Source: Anthoceros angustus
Taxonomy: Eukaryota; Streptophyta; Anthocerotopsida; Anthocerotales; Anthocerotaceae
NCBI GenBank assembly: GCA_010909165.1
Contig: VJWM01000360.1
Span: 1-40,132 of the forward strand
Reading direction: 5' to 3'
DNA length: 40,132 bases
The position numbers and the translations under genes are program-made. Below, piece after piece: positions 10,196 through 20,471 of the stretch. The notes under the pieces are model-generated. The model did not search any database and was not told the origin of the DNA. It saw nothing but the letters and a program-made list of their open reading frames with translations. The stretch's first letter is position 1, and the number at the start of each line of letters is the position of its first letter.

Positions 10196-10294
10196 GGGGA
10201 GGCCCCATCGGGCCTTCCTCCTCCATCAACGTTCTCTCATTTCTTGGAGGTCTACAAGATGATTGAAGACCGAGCTTTGGCGGCAAGATGTCTG
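10196..10294 (-). CDS. Spliced gene fragment, upstream exon (a), truncated
   Basis: Minus strand is open from the junction with a copia LTR piece at about 10294 to the GTGAGT donor. It reads DILPPKLGLQSSCRPPR, then NERTLMEEEGPMGPP. It is Pro-rich and in phase with exon b. The 5' end of the gene is missing because the sequence switches to LTR (CTTGATGGTTACAAC) at 10295. Confidence 0.55.
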
Positions 10295-10353
10295 CTTGAT
10301 GGTTACAACTACTTATGGTTGTAACCACCTTGCCTATAAATAGGCTTTGTATT
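10295..10353 (+). mobile_element. Copia LTR scrap with internal deletion
   Basis: CTTGATGGTTACAAC to TAGGCTTTGTATT matches the LTR core, including the inverted pair and the TATA-like box. The 15-16 bases between two AACCACC(T) direct repeats are deleted. It joins array module A through TTTGTATT (10346-10353). Confidence 0.75.
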
Positions 10354-10774
10354 TATCTCGATATTATGTGAAAAATTACACAAAATCCCTCCCCTCCACA
10401 CCATGTCGTGAAGGAATTGCGGCATGGCGTGTTCGAGTTGAGCATTCACCGGCCCGGGCTTGTGGACTCGTCTCTCGTTCTAAAACGCACAAAATCCATG
10501 CTCATGCCCTCGCTCGACATCGCCTTGGGTCTTGCCATTTCACTCCGAGCTCAAGGGAAGTGGAACCTCACAATGGTATCTTCCTCTCAACACCGTGCTA
10601 GGCTCCAAGCATCGCGTGGTAGAGTTGTGGATGTGGTAGGCCTAACTCACTCCTAAGCGCAAGGGAAGTGGAACCTCACAATGGTATCTTCCTCTCAATA
10701 CATACTAGGCTCCAAGCAGCCCACCGTCCTTGACGACTTACAGCCACCTCACACCATATCTTTCGTTACTTACT
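10354..10774 (+). repeat. Scrambled patchwork of array fragments
   Basis: In order there are: a scrap of module A (TATCTCGATATTATGTG), a scrap of the A-upstream sequence (ACACAAAATC), module F (CCTCCCCTCCACACC), about 60 bases of unique sequence (10405-10460), the B-C linker (GGACTCGTCTCTCGTTC), and the B start (CTCGACATCGCCTTGGG). Part of C (ATCGCGTGGTAGAG) and part of D follow, the D part ending CCATATCTTTCGTTACTTAC. Joints fall in short shared strings such as GAAAAATTA (10370-10378). No gene is present. Confidence 0.7.
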
Positions 10775-11099
10775 TGTTTTATTAATTGGTTTAAGTTCTC
10801 TTAAAATTTGTTTAGGTTCTTAAACTTATTTCCGCTTTCTTTTCATAGCTTAAGTTTTGATTACTTTTCTTAGGCTTATAGCTTGTTATTTAGTGGGAGT
10901 CTATTGACATTTTAGGCCTCATTTTAATGGTAGTTCTCTCACCCACGTTCATAGTGAGTGGGAGTAATGAAATAGATTAGGTTAGGGCACTATTCACTAG
11001 GGTACCTAACTTAATCATCTTTATCTACCTAGGGCATTAAGTAGTTACTAGTTAGTTGCTCTAGGTAGTTAATGGTTAGGGTAGTTATAACTACTTGAT

Positions 11100-11125
11100 G
11101 GTTACAACTACTTATGGTTGTAACC
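11100..11125. promoter_or_regulatory. Inverted repeat upstream of LTR TATA box
   Basis: GGTTACAAC and GTTGTAACC are exact reverse complements around an 8-base spacer. They lie about 25 bases upstream of the TATA-like box and are kept in the pieces at 1151, 3841 and 10295. Placement fits a promoter element or hairpin. Confidence 0.5.
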
Positions 11126-11149
11126 ACCTAACCTCCTAACCACCTTGCC

Positions 11150-11158
11150 TATAAATAG
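11150..11158 (+). promoter_or_regulatory. LTR TATA box
   Basis: CTATAAATA in the LTR, followed by about 70 bases to the LTR end. This is the expected site for starting element transcription; assigned by position and consensus only. Confidence 0.55.
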
Positions 11159-12041
11159 GCTTTGTATTTTGTATTAAATCAATTGTCATATAAGAATCTC
11201 TTTCTCAAGAGCCTAGTGTATGATTTTCATCACTTGCACACAACAAAAATGTACTTGCGCTTCAGCTTTGTCACAAACTCCTCCACGTCAAGCATCGCGT
11301 GGTAGAGTTGTTCTTGTTACATGTTGCCCTTTCTTCTCCTACAAAACTTTTCCTAAGGACTCAAAGTACCATGCCTGGATGTGGTAGGCCTAACTACATG
11401 CATATTGGTGAGGAGCCTCCAATGTGCCGACATGGCGATGAGCGGCACTTGCTTGGAGATAGTCTAAATTCGGGGAGAGGATTCTTTGGTGAGAGGGAGG
11501 GAGCGCCACATGAGGAAGGCCCAGAGCTAAGGACGTCCCACCTCTCATGGACCCTTCTTGCAATTTGACCGATGCTCCTTCGAGAGGCACTTGCACGAGA
11601 CAATAGCATGATCAAGGCAACAGTGGAAGCGACGTGGCCTTGGCTCTTGCCGACTCACTCCTAAGCGCAAGGGAAGTGGAACCTCACAATGGTATCTTCC
11701 TCTCAATACATACTAGGCTCCAAACTCCAAGCAGCCCACCGTCCTTGACGACTTACAGCCACCTCACACCATATCTTTCGTTACAACAGAGTACAAGCTG
11801 GAATCTTAGCCATCATGCCCTCGCTCGACATCAAGACTCCACACAAAACCGTTGCTAGCTCTCTCCCATCCAAGCGCTCATCCAAAGCCAAGCACTTCAT
11901 CCCGCGGACGAGACCCTAACTTCGCTTTTGGTGCTTGTTACTTATTGGTGATACATAAAAGAGATACCTTATTTTTATTAAGTAAATCAATAACATCGAA
12001 TCAGATTTTATATGTTTGTATAAAATCCCCTCCCTTTAAGT

Positions 12042-12253
12042 GTCCGTAGGGCTGTGGGTATGGACCAGTGTCTTTGGTTCGTGAGGTACATACGGTTGTC
12101 GTAGGAATGTGGGTGTGGACTTATCTCTACTTCATAAAGATTATACGGTTGCCATAGGGCTGTGTGTATGGATTGATCCCTAGTTCATGAAGTTCACAGA
12201 GTTGCCGTAGAGTTGTGGATGTGGACTGGTTTGTGGTTCGTCTGAAAAATCTC
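12042..12253 (+). repeat. E module: 53 bp minisatellite, four copies
   Basis: Four consecutive imperfect 53-base copies begin at 12042, 12095, 12148 and 12201. Each opens GT(T/C)(C/G)C.TAG and carries GTGG.TATGGA or GTGGGTGTGGA at the same offset; the first two close with ATACG. The B-C linker in other units (for example around 22088) contains a further copy. No coding potential. Confidence 0.85.
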
Positions 12254-12450
12254 GATATGCGGTGAGGGAAAACGTGTTGAGGCGCATCCGTTGCTGGCGG
12301 CGCTCCTGCCCTAACTCACTCCTACAAGGGTAGCAAGAGCTCCATCCTCCTTCACTTCTCCCTAGCCTCCCCTCGTCAGATTCGAGCTCCCTCATCCTCC
12401 CCTCCACACCCCTTGCTTTCTTTGCTCTCGCTCAAGGGAACGTCTCGGAT
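12254..12450 (+). repeat. F module: pyrimidine-rich tract
   Basis: After a GGCGGCGCTC block the plus strand becomes C/T-rich for over 100 bases (CTCCATCCTCCTTCACTTCT, then CCTCCCCTCCACACC). It recurs at about 16090-16270, 19650-19810, 23240-23420, 26840-27005, 32840-33015 and, shortened, 33770-33870. It could resemble a plant Y-patch leader or form triplex-prone DNA; function unknown. Confidence 0.6.
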
Positions 12451-12625
12451 GGTCGTGAAATAACACCATAATACTATACACCGGTATATCAATTTAAACA
12501 CCTTGAAATTTTGGCTTTTTCTTTTTATGCTTTAGCTCGCTTAGCACCGTCGGGCACAAAATCATCAATTATGGGTGGCTCGATCGACTAAGATTACGAC
12601 AGACCAATTGCAAGCTAGACTTGCG

Positions 12626-12649
12626 GGCCTAGTCATGCATGACTAGGCC
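12626..12649. repeat. Perfect 24 bp palindrome in module G
   Basis: GGCCTAGTCATG followed by its exact reverse complement CATGACTAGGCC. TTGC on the left and GCAA on the right extend the pairing after a one-base bulge. Other units carry a 26-base version with two extra central bases. Confidence 0.85.
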
Positions 12650-13050
12650 GCAATCTACTGCGACCGCCACTGAAATTGGCCGAGCCTGAGCGTGATATGA
12701 TCGTGGGGACACCGACGGGAGGTAGTTTTTGACTGGCAGAGCCTTAGCTTGGTGCATGCCAATCGAAGCTCAAGCTTCGCCCAAAAAGAAGACAAAGGAT
12801 CATTTGAATTGTCTAGAGCTGGCATCGAAATAGGTACAGCATAGTAGGGTTGCTTTTTTTCCAATTTTTAAATAAAAAAAATTATACCATATGCAAAATT
12901 ATGATGGGAACAAAACTGCCCAAAATAGTCTTAAAGAATCTCATGAGAAAAAAAAGAGATCGTCTTCTATACGTATCTAAGAAGTCTCAATTTGAGCTCT
13001 TTGAACTTAAGCTGAGGTTAAGCCGAGGTTTCTGCGCTTTACATGTCATG

Positions 13051-13456
13051 CTATACCATGTCTACGCTTGAATCCTAAGGCCCACCCATTTGAAAATATG
13101 AGAGCCCGTCTGTTCGCACTTCTTGGTAATTGCTCATAGAAAAATTTTCGCTGTTTACATATTTCAGCATCTTTTGCGGCTCCTCCCTTCTCGCCACAAA
13201 CCAATCATACAACTGTTTCTCAACTTCGGAGATGCACAAGGTCGCAAGCGTCTACGTTCTAAGTCGTGTTGTTTGACACTGGATAATCGTTCTTTCTTGA
13301 TGACTCGCTTGATGGTTGCCACCGAGACCTTCACTCGAAAATGGCTAGTGGCCCATTCACTTAGCGCCTTGTGAGTGATTAGCTTGTTAGCCTCTCGTGG
13401 GCTAAAATGTCTTTTTGTTGCATTTGCAATGTCACTCTTCTCTTGGTAGCTCTCAT
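13051..13456 (-). pseudogene. Pogo/Tigger-type transposase N-terminal fragment, copy 1
   Basis: Same segment as the open copy at 20472-20828. ATG lies at 13456 and the region corresponding to GFKRRHGI is at the low-coordinate end. Bases are missing at CTCGTGGG (13388), ACTGGATAA (13275) and CTTCGG (13226), each a place where the open copy has CTG or CAG. The frame is therefore interrupted as read. Confidence 0.8.
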
Positions 13457-15870
13457 GCTTGCAAGTCTATTCAAAAGATTTTATTTGTAAGTACTGATTC
13501 CATAAAGAAGAAAGAAAAGAAGAATATCATAGAAAAACTAATATGAATGAATTCAAATACATATGGAAGTACTCACATGTACCCAAACTGCATAGTATAC
13601 ATGAAACAAAAAAGAAAAAATAGAAAAATTACACAAAATCTAATCTAAATAAATCATATATGGAAGTACTCACTCTTGGTGTGAAGTCATCATTCCCAAA
13701 TATATTTGCTGCACAGCAATGCATACATATATAGATCCAAAGTGACTCTTTTATCGATATCTACCCTCATATTTTGTATTTATCTCGATATTATGTGAAA
13801 AATTATATGAAGAAGGCGTTAGTCGTATTATATTGACATTTGATTTTTCCGATATGATATTGCCGAGTGTAAAAACTTCTTGTTACTTACTTGTTGTATG
13901 CCCATTCTTCTCCTATAGAACTCTTCCTCAATGTAAGAGATTCAAGCATTTGCTACTCTAGTGGATAGAAGGCTCTCGGAAGGCCAATGGCCTCCTAGAT
14001 TAGATGAATAGTCTCACCACCGGACTATACAAGATAGACTCTATTGTGCTTATGACATAGGCAGCTAGATAGCTTATAGGTAGCTTTGCTAGTGTCATGG
14101 GTGTCATGTATAATCTCTTTATAGTAGAATATAAGAATACCCTAATTCTAGGTATATCTTGATATTCTAACACTTAAGACTTAAAGCGGTTGCAACAAGC
14201 CCGGCTATGGTAGGCCTAGCTAACTCTGAGCTCGACATCGCCTTGGGTCTTGCCATTTCACTCCTGAGCTCAAGGGAAGTGGAACCTCACAATGCTCTAT
14301 TTTTCTCAACACGCCCTTTGGTCTTGTCAATTCACTCGTAGAGCCTGATAACGATCTCTTCCTCTCAACACCGTGCTAGGCTCCAAGCAGCCCGCCGTCC
14401 TTGACAACTCGCAGGCCACCTCAGATGAGATGCTACTCTTTATTTACAACAGAGTAGAAGCCAGAATGCTAGCCATCCATGCCGTTCGCTATTGGCAACA
14501 AGACTCCACACAAAACCATTTCTAGCTCTCCCATCCAAGCGCCAAGCCTTGCTTGTCAAACTTCCACCCCAAGCTGCAAAGCGAAGCACTTCATCCCATG
14601 ACGAAACCCTATGCGGTGCTCGTCACTTTGGTAGTACACAATAGATATACCTTATTATTTTATTTAATAAATCAATAACATCGAATCAGATTTTATATAT
14701 TTCTATAAAATCCCTCCTTGTCGTCAGAGGGCTGTGTATGGATTGATCCCTAGTTCATGAAGTTCACAGAGTTGTGAGAGTTGTGGATGGTGGTTTGTGG
14801 TTCGTCGAAAAATCTCGATATGCTTGAGGGAAAGCGTGTTGAGGCGCATCCGTTGGCGGCGCTCGCCCTAACTCACTCCTACAAGGGTAGCAAGAGCTCC
14901 ATCCTCCTTCACTTCTCCCTAGCCTCCCCTCGTGTCAGTATTCGAGCTCCCTCATCCCTCCCCTCCACACCCCTTGCTTTTGCTCTCGCTCTAAAACGCA
15001 CAAAATCCATGCTCATGCTCTGCGGCTTGCACACAACAAAATGTACTTGCGCTTGACTTTGTCACAAACTCCTCCACGTCAAGCATCGCGTGGTAGAGTT
15101 GTTCTTGTTACATGTTGCCCTTTCTTCTCCTACAAAACTTTTCCTAAGGACTCAAAGTACCATGCCCGGATGTGGTAGGCCTAACTACATGCATATTGGT
15201 GAGGAGCCTCCAATGTGCCGACATGGCGATGAGCGGCACTTGCTTGGAGATAGTCTAAATTCGGGAGAGGATTCTTTGGTGAGAGGGAGGGCGCCTACAT
15301 GAGGAAGGCCCAGCTAAGGACGTCCCACCTCTCATGGACCCTTCTTGCAATTTGACACTGATGCTCCTTGCTGAGAGGCACTTGCCTGAGACAACAGCAT
15401 GATCAAGGCAACAGGTGGAAGCAGCACGTGGCCTTGGCTCTTGCCGACTCACTCCTAAGCGCAAGGGAAGTGGAACCTCACAATGGTATCTTCCTCTCAA
15501 TACATACTAGGCTCCAAACTCCAAGCAGCCCACCGTCCTTGACGACTTACAGGCCACCTCACACCATATGCTGCTCGTTACTTACAACAGAGTACAAGCT
15601 GGAATCTTAGCCATCATGCCCTCTGGCTACGACATCAAGACTCCACACAAAACCGTTGCTAGCTCTCTCCCATCCAAGCGCTCAGCCCCGCTTGTCAAAC
15701 TTCCACCCCAAGCTCCAAAGCGGCGCTTCATCCGCGGACGAGACCCTAACCCAGTTTTTGGCGGTGCTTGTTACTTATTAGTGATACATAAAGAGATACC
15801 TTATTTTATTAAGTAAATCAATAATATCGTCGAGATTTTATATGTTTGTATAAAATCCCTCCCTTTAAGT

Positions 15871-16074
15871 GTCCGTAGGGTGTGGGTATGGACCGTGTCT
15901 TTGGTTCGTGAGGTACATACGGTTGTCGAGGAATGTGGGTGTGGACTTATCTCTACTTCATAAAGATTATACGGTTGCCATAGGGCTGTGTATGGATTGA
16001 TCCCTAGTTCATGAAGTTCACGAGTTGTAGAGTTGTGGATGTGGGTGGTTTGTGGTTCGTCTGAAAAAATCTCG
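15871..16074 (+). repeat. E module: 53 bp minisatellite, unit 3
   Basis: Four diverged copies of the 53-base repeat, shortened by deletions such as GTCGAGG for GTCGTAGG and TTCACGAG for TTCACAGAG. Confidence 0.8.
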
Positions 16075-16461
16075 ATATGCCGGTGAGGGAAAACGTGTTG
16101 AGGCGCATCCGTTGCTGGCGGCGCTCCTGCCCTAACTCACTCCTACAAGGGTAGCAAGAGCTCCATCCTCCTTCACTTCTCCCCTAGCCTCCCTCGCTGT
16201 CTGTATTCGAGCTCCCCTCATCCCCCCCTCCACACCCCCTTGCTTTCTTTGCTCTCGCTCAAGGGAACGTCTCAGATGGTCTGTGAAATAACACCATAAT
16301 ACTATACAGTCTGGTATATCAATTTAAACACCTTGAAATTTTGGCTTTTTTTCTTTTTTATGCTTTAGCTCCGCTTAGCACCCGTCGGGCACAAAATCAT
16401 CAATTATGGACTGGCTCGATCGACTAAGATTACGACAGACCAATTGCAAGCTAGACTTGCA

Positions 16462-16487
16462 GGCCTAGTCATGCATATGACTAGGCC
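16462..16487. repeat. Palindrome in module G, unit 3
   Basis: GGCCTAGTCAT and ATGACTAGGCC flank a GCAT centre; outer TTGC/GCAA also pair. Confidence 0.8.
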
Positions 16488-16883
16488 GCAATCTATGCGA
16501 CCGCCACTGAAATTGGCCGAGCTGGCGTGATATGATCGTGGGGACACCGACGGAGGTAGTTTTGATCGCGAGCCTTAGCTTGGTGCATGCCAATCGGAGC
16601 TCAAGCTTCGCCCAAAAGAAGACAAAGGATCATTTGAATTGTCTAGAGTCGGCATCGAAATAGGTACTGACATAGTAGGGTTGCTTTGTTTTTTCCAATT
16701 TTAAATAAAAAATTATACCATATGCAAAATTATGATGGGAACAAAACTGCCCAAAATAGTCTTAAAGAATCTCATGAGAACAAAAGAGATCGTCTTCTAT
16801 CATTATCTAAGAAGTCTCAATTTGAGCTCTTTGAACTTAAGCTGAGGTTAAGCCCGAGGTTTTCTGCGCTTTACATGTCATGC

Positions 16884-17287
16884 TATACCATGTCTACGCT
16901 TGAATCCTAAGGCCCACCCATTTGAAAATATGAGAGCCCGTTTGTTCCGCACTTCTTGGTAATTGCTCATAGAAAAATTTTCTGTTTACATATTTCAGCA
17001 TCTTTTGCGGCTCCTCCCTTCTCGCCACAAAACCAATCATACAACTGTTTCTCAACTTCGTGAGATGCGCAAGGTCGCAAGCGTCTACGTTCTAAGTCGT
17101 GTTGTTTGACACTGGATAATACGTTCTTTCTTGATGACTCGCTTGATGGTTGCCAGAGACCTTCACTCGAAAATGGCTAGTGGCCCATTCACTTAGCGCC
17201 TTGTGAGTGATTAGCTTGTTAGCCTCTGTGGGCTAAAATGTCTTTTTGTTGCATTTGCAATGTCACTCTTCTCTTGGTAGCTCTCAT
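16884..17287 (-). pseudogene. Pogo/Tigger-type transposase N-terminal fragment, copy 2
   Basis: Collinear with the open copy at 20472-20828. Shortened at CCTCTGTGGG (17224), GCCAGAGACC (17152) and ACTGGATAA (17110), all CTG/CAG sites. The frame is broken as read. Confidence 0.8.
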
Positions 17288-19431
17288 GCTTGCAAGTCTA
17301 TTCAAAAGATTTTATTTGTAAGTACTCGATTCCATAAAGAAGAAAGAAAAGAAGAATATCATAGAAAAACTAATATGAATGAATTCAAATACATATGGAA
17401 GTACTCACATGTACCCAAACTGTACAGTATACATGAAACAAAAAAAGAAAAAAATAGAAAAATTACACAAAATCTAATCTAAATAAATCATATATGGAAG
17501 TACTCACTCTTGGTGTGAAGTCATCATTCCCAAATATATTTGCTGCACAGCAATGCATACATATATAGATCCAAAGTGACTCTTTTATCGATATCTACCC
17601 TCATATTTTGTATTTATCTCGATATTATGTGAAAAAATTATATGAAGAAGACGTTAGTCGTATTATATTGACATTTGATTTTTTCCCTGATATGATATTG
17701 CCGAGTGTAAAAACTTCTTGTTACTTGTTGTATGCCCATTCTTCTCCTATAGAACTCTTCCTCAATGTAAGAGATTCAAGCATTTGCTACTCTAGTGGAT
17801 AGAAGGCTCTCGAGGCCAATGGCCTCCTAGATTAGATGAATAGTCTCACTACCGGACTATACAAGATAGACTCTATTGTGCTTATGACATAGACGCAGCT
17901 AGATAGCTTATAGGTAGCTTTGCTAGTGTCTGTAGGTGTCATGTATAATCTCTTTATAGTAGAATATAAGAATACCCTAATTCTAGGTATATCTTGATAT
18001 TCTAACACTTAAGACTTAAAGCAGCAGTTGCAACAAGCCTGGCTATGGTAGGCCTAGCTAACTACAGGCTCAGCACATCGCCTTGGGTCTTGCCATTTCA
18101 CTCCTGAGCTCAAGGGAAGTGGAACCTCACAATGCTTTATTTTTCTCAACATGCCCTTTGGTCTTGTCAATCCACTCGTAGAGCCTGATAACGATCTCTT
18201 CCTCTCAACACCGTGCTAGGCTCCAAGCAGCCCACCGTCCTTGACAACTCGCAGCCACCTCGGATGAGATGCTACTCTTTTATTTACAACGGAGTAGAAG
18301 CCGGAATGCTAGCCATCCATGCTGGCTATGGCAACAAGACTCCACACAAAACCATTTCTAGCTCTCCCATCCAAGCGCCAAGCCACCTTGTCAAACTTCC
18401 ACCCCAAGCTCCAAAGCGGCGCTTCATCCCAGACGAAACCCTATGCGGTGCTCGTCACTTTGGTAGTACACAATAGATATACCTTATTATTTTATTTAAT
18501 AAATCAATAACATCGAATCAGATTTTATATATTTCTATAAAATCCCTCCCTTTAAGTGTCCGTAGGTGGGTGTGGACTCGTCTCGCTCTAAACGCACAAA
18601 ATCCATGCTCATGCTCTGCTTGCACACAACAAAATGTACTTGCGCTTGACTTTGTCACAAACTCCTCCACGTCAAGCATCGCGTGGTAGAGTTGTTCTTG
18701 TTACATGTTGCCCTTTCTTCTCCTACAAAACTTTTCCTAAGGACTCAAAGTACCATGCCTAGATGTGGTAGGCCTAACTACATGCATGTTGGTAAGGAGC
18801 CTCCAATGTGCCGACATGGCGATGAGCGGCACTTGCTTGGAGATAGTTTAAATTCGGAGAGAGGATTCTTTGGTGAGAGGGAGGGAGCGCCTACATGAGG
18901 AAGGCCTAGAGCTAAAGGACGTCCCACCTCTCATGGACCCTTCTTGCAATTTGACACTGATGCTCCTTGCTGAGAGGCACTTGCCTGAGACAACAGCATG
19001 ATCAAGGCAACAGTGGAAGCGACGTGGCCTTGGCTCTTGCCGACTCACTCCTAAGCGCAAGGGAAGTGGAACCTCACAATGGTATCTTCCTCTCAATACA
19101 TACTAGGCTCCAAACTCCAAGCAGCCCACCGTCCTTGACGACTTACAGCCACCTCACACCATATCTTTTCGTTACTTACAGCAGTACAAGTGGAATCTTA
19201 GCCATCATGCCCTCGCTACGACATCAAGACTCCACACAAAACCGTTGCTAGCTCTCTCCCATCCAAGCGCTCATCCAAAGCCAAGCACTTCATCCATGGA
19301 CGAGACCCTAACTTCGCTTTTGGCGGTGCTTGTTACTTATTGGTGATACATAAAGAGATACCTTATTTTATTAAGTAAATCAATAATATCGTCGAGATTT
19401 TATATGTTTGTATAAAATCCTCCCTTTAAGT

Positions 19432-19636
19432 GTCCGAGGGTGTGGGTATGGACCAGTGTCTTTGGTTCGTGAGGTACATACGGTTGTCGAGGAATGTGGG
19501 TGTGGACTTATCTCTACTTCATAAAGATTATACGGTTGCCATAGGGCTGTGTGTATGGATTGATCCCTAGTTCATGAAGTTCACGAGTTGCCGTAGAGTT
19601 GTGGATGTGGTGGTTTGTGGTTCGTCGAAAAATCTC
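19432..19636 (+). repeat. E module: 53 bp minisatellite, unit 4
   Basis: Four copies with small deletions at CAG/CTG/GTAG positions relative to 12042-12253. Confidence 0.8.
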
Positions 19637-20000
19637 GATATGCCGGTGAGGAAAGCGTGTTGAGGCGCATCCGTTCTTGGCGGCGCTCACGCCTAACTCA
19701 CTCCTACAAGGGTAGCAAGAGCTCCATCCTCCTTCACTTCTCCCTAGCCTCCCCTCATCCTCCCCTCATCCCTCCCCTCCACACCCCTTGCTTTCTTTGC
19801 TCTCGCTCAAGGGAACGTCTCGGATGGTCGTGAAATAACACCATAATACTATACTCTGGTATATCAATTTAAACACCTTGAAATTTTGGCTTTTTCTTTT
19901 TATGCTTTAGCTCGCTTAGCACCGTCGGGCACAAAATCATCAATTATGGGTGGCTCGATCGACTAAGATTACGACAGACCAATTGCAAGCTAGACTTGCG

Positions 20001-20026
20001 GGCCTAGTCATGCATATGACTAGGCC
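20001..20026. repeat. Palindrome in module G, unit 4
   Basis: Same 11-base arms and GCAT centre as at 16462. Confidence 0.8.
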
Positions 20027-20414
20027 GCAATCTACCTACACCGACCGAAATTGGCCGAGCTGGCGTGATATGATCGTGGGGACACCGACGGAGGTAGTTT
20101 TGATGGCGAGCCTTAGCTTGGTGCATGCCAATCGAGCTCAAGCTTCGCCCAAAAGAAGACAAAGGATCATTTGAATTGTCTAGAGTCGCATCGAAATAGG
20201 TACAAGATAGTAGGGTTGCTTTGTTTTTTCCAATTTTAAATAAAAAATTATACCATATGCAAAATTATGATGGGAACAAAACTGCCCAAAATAGTCTTAA
20301 AGAATCTCATGAGAACAAAAGAGATCGTCTTCTATCGTATCTAAGAAGTCTCAATTTGAGCTCTTTGAACTTAAGCTGAGGTTAAGCCCGAGGTTTTCGC
20401 TTTACATGTCATGC

Positions 20415-20471
20415 TATACCATGTCTACGCTTGAATCCTAAGGCCCACCCATTTGAAAATATGAGAGCCCG
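20415..20471 (-). pseudogene. Out-of-frame end of the CENP-B-type domain
   Basis: Homologous to the segment encoding the FSNGWALGFKRRHGI end of the domain at 27615-27680. It lies in another frame because of a short deletion at the CTTCTTGG position (20481-20488), where the 27.7 kb copy reads CTTCTTCGGG. Confidence 0.65.

Larger units (their letters stand above)
10775..11232 (+). mobile_element. Full-length copia LTR (458 bp)
   Basis: The segment starts TGTTTTATT after truncated module D and ends TTTTCATCA before module C. Its 3' half matches both 5' LTR pieces. TATA-like CTATAAATAGG lies at 11150-11160. The five bases before (TTACT) and after (CTTGC) differ, so there is no target-site duplication. 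It is separated from the element's RNase H by about 1.7 kb. It may be a solo LTR or the 3' LTR displaced by later rearrangement. Confidence 0.8.
11233..13645 (+). repeat. Array unit 2, modules C to transposase fragment
   Basis: After the LTR the array resumes at C (11233-11570), then D (about 11570-12040), E minisatellite (12042-12253), F (about 12254-12450), G (about 12455-12830), H (about 12835-13050) and the minus-strand transposase fragment (13051-13456). The A-upstream sequence follows up to 13645. C begins exactly at CTTGCACACAAC, the point where it begins in other units, so the LTR replaces the upstream linker. Confidence 0.8.
13646..17479 (+). repeat. Array unit 3 (3.83 kb), with extra E-F insert
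   Basis: Modules A (13646-13980), linker, B (about 14205-14725), an inserted partial E plus F (about 14725-14990), C (15026-15360), D (about 15365-15865), E (15871-16074), F, G, H and the transposase fragment (16884-17287). The extra E-F piece between B and C joins the linker at GCTCTCGCTC, shared with TCTCTCGTTC. This makes the unit the longest uncomplicated one. No stand-alone gene is supported. Confidence 0.85.

Noticed and set aside
10775-11232. LTR as the simple 3' end of the copia element starting at 3841
   Set aside because: About 1.7 kb of gene fragment and scrambled array lie between RNase H and this LTR, and there is no target-site duplication, so a simple intact element is not supported.
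11299-11568. Recurrent 60-120 codon ORF in module C, and the opposite-strand ORFs over the same DNA
   Set aside because: Open lengths vary with small indels, both strands are open over the same stretch, and no domain or codon signal is visible.
12042-12253. Regular 53 bp repeats as a possible CRISPR array
   Set aside because: Copies are contiguous and imperfect with no unique spacers, no cas genes, and the context is eukaryotic.
14205-15865. Long, recurring ORFs in modules B and D (for example 25371-25595 and 15568-15816) that seem to share a protein frame
   Set aside because: Comparing B with D in that frame, differences fall at all three codon positions with no third-position excess, and the frame differs from copy to copy. 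Recurrence reflects the repeat, not selection on a protein.
16686-16910. Recurring plus-strand 74-codon ORF in module H
   Set aside because: It runs antisense into the end of the transposase fragment and is a consequence of AT-rich sequence with few stops; no start context or homology seen.
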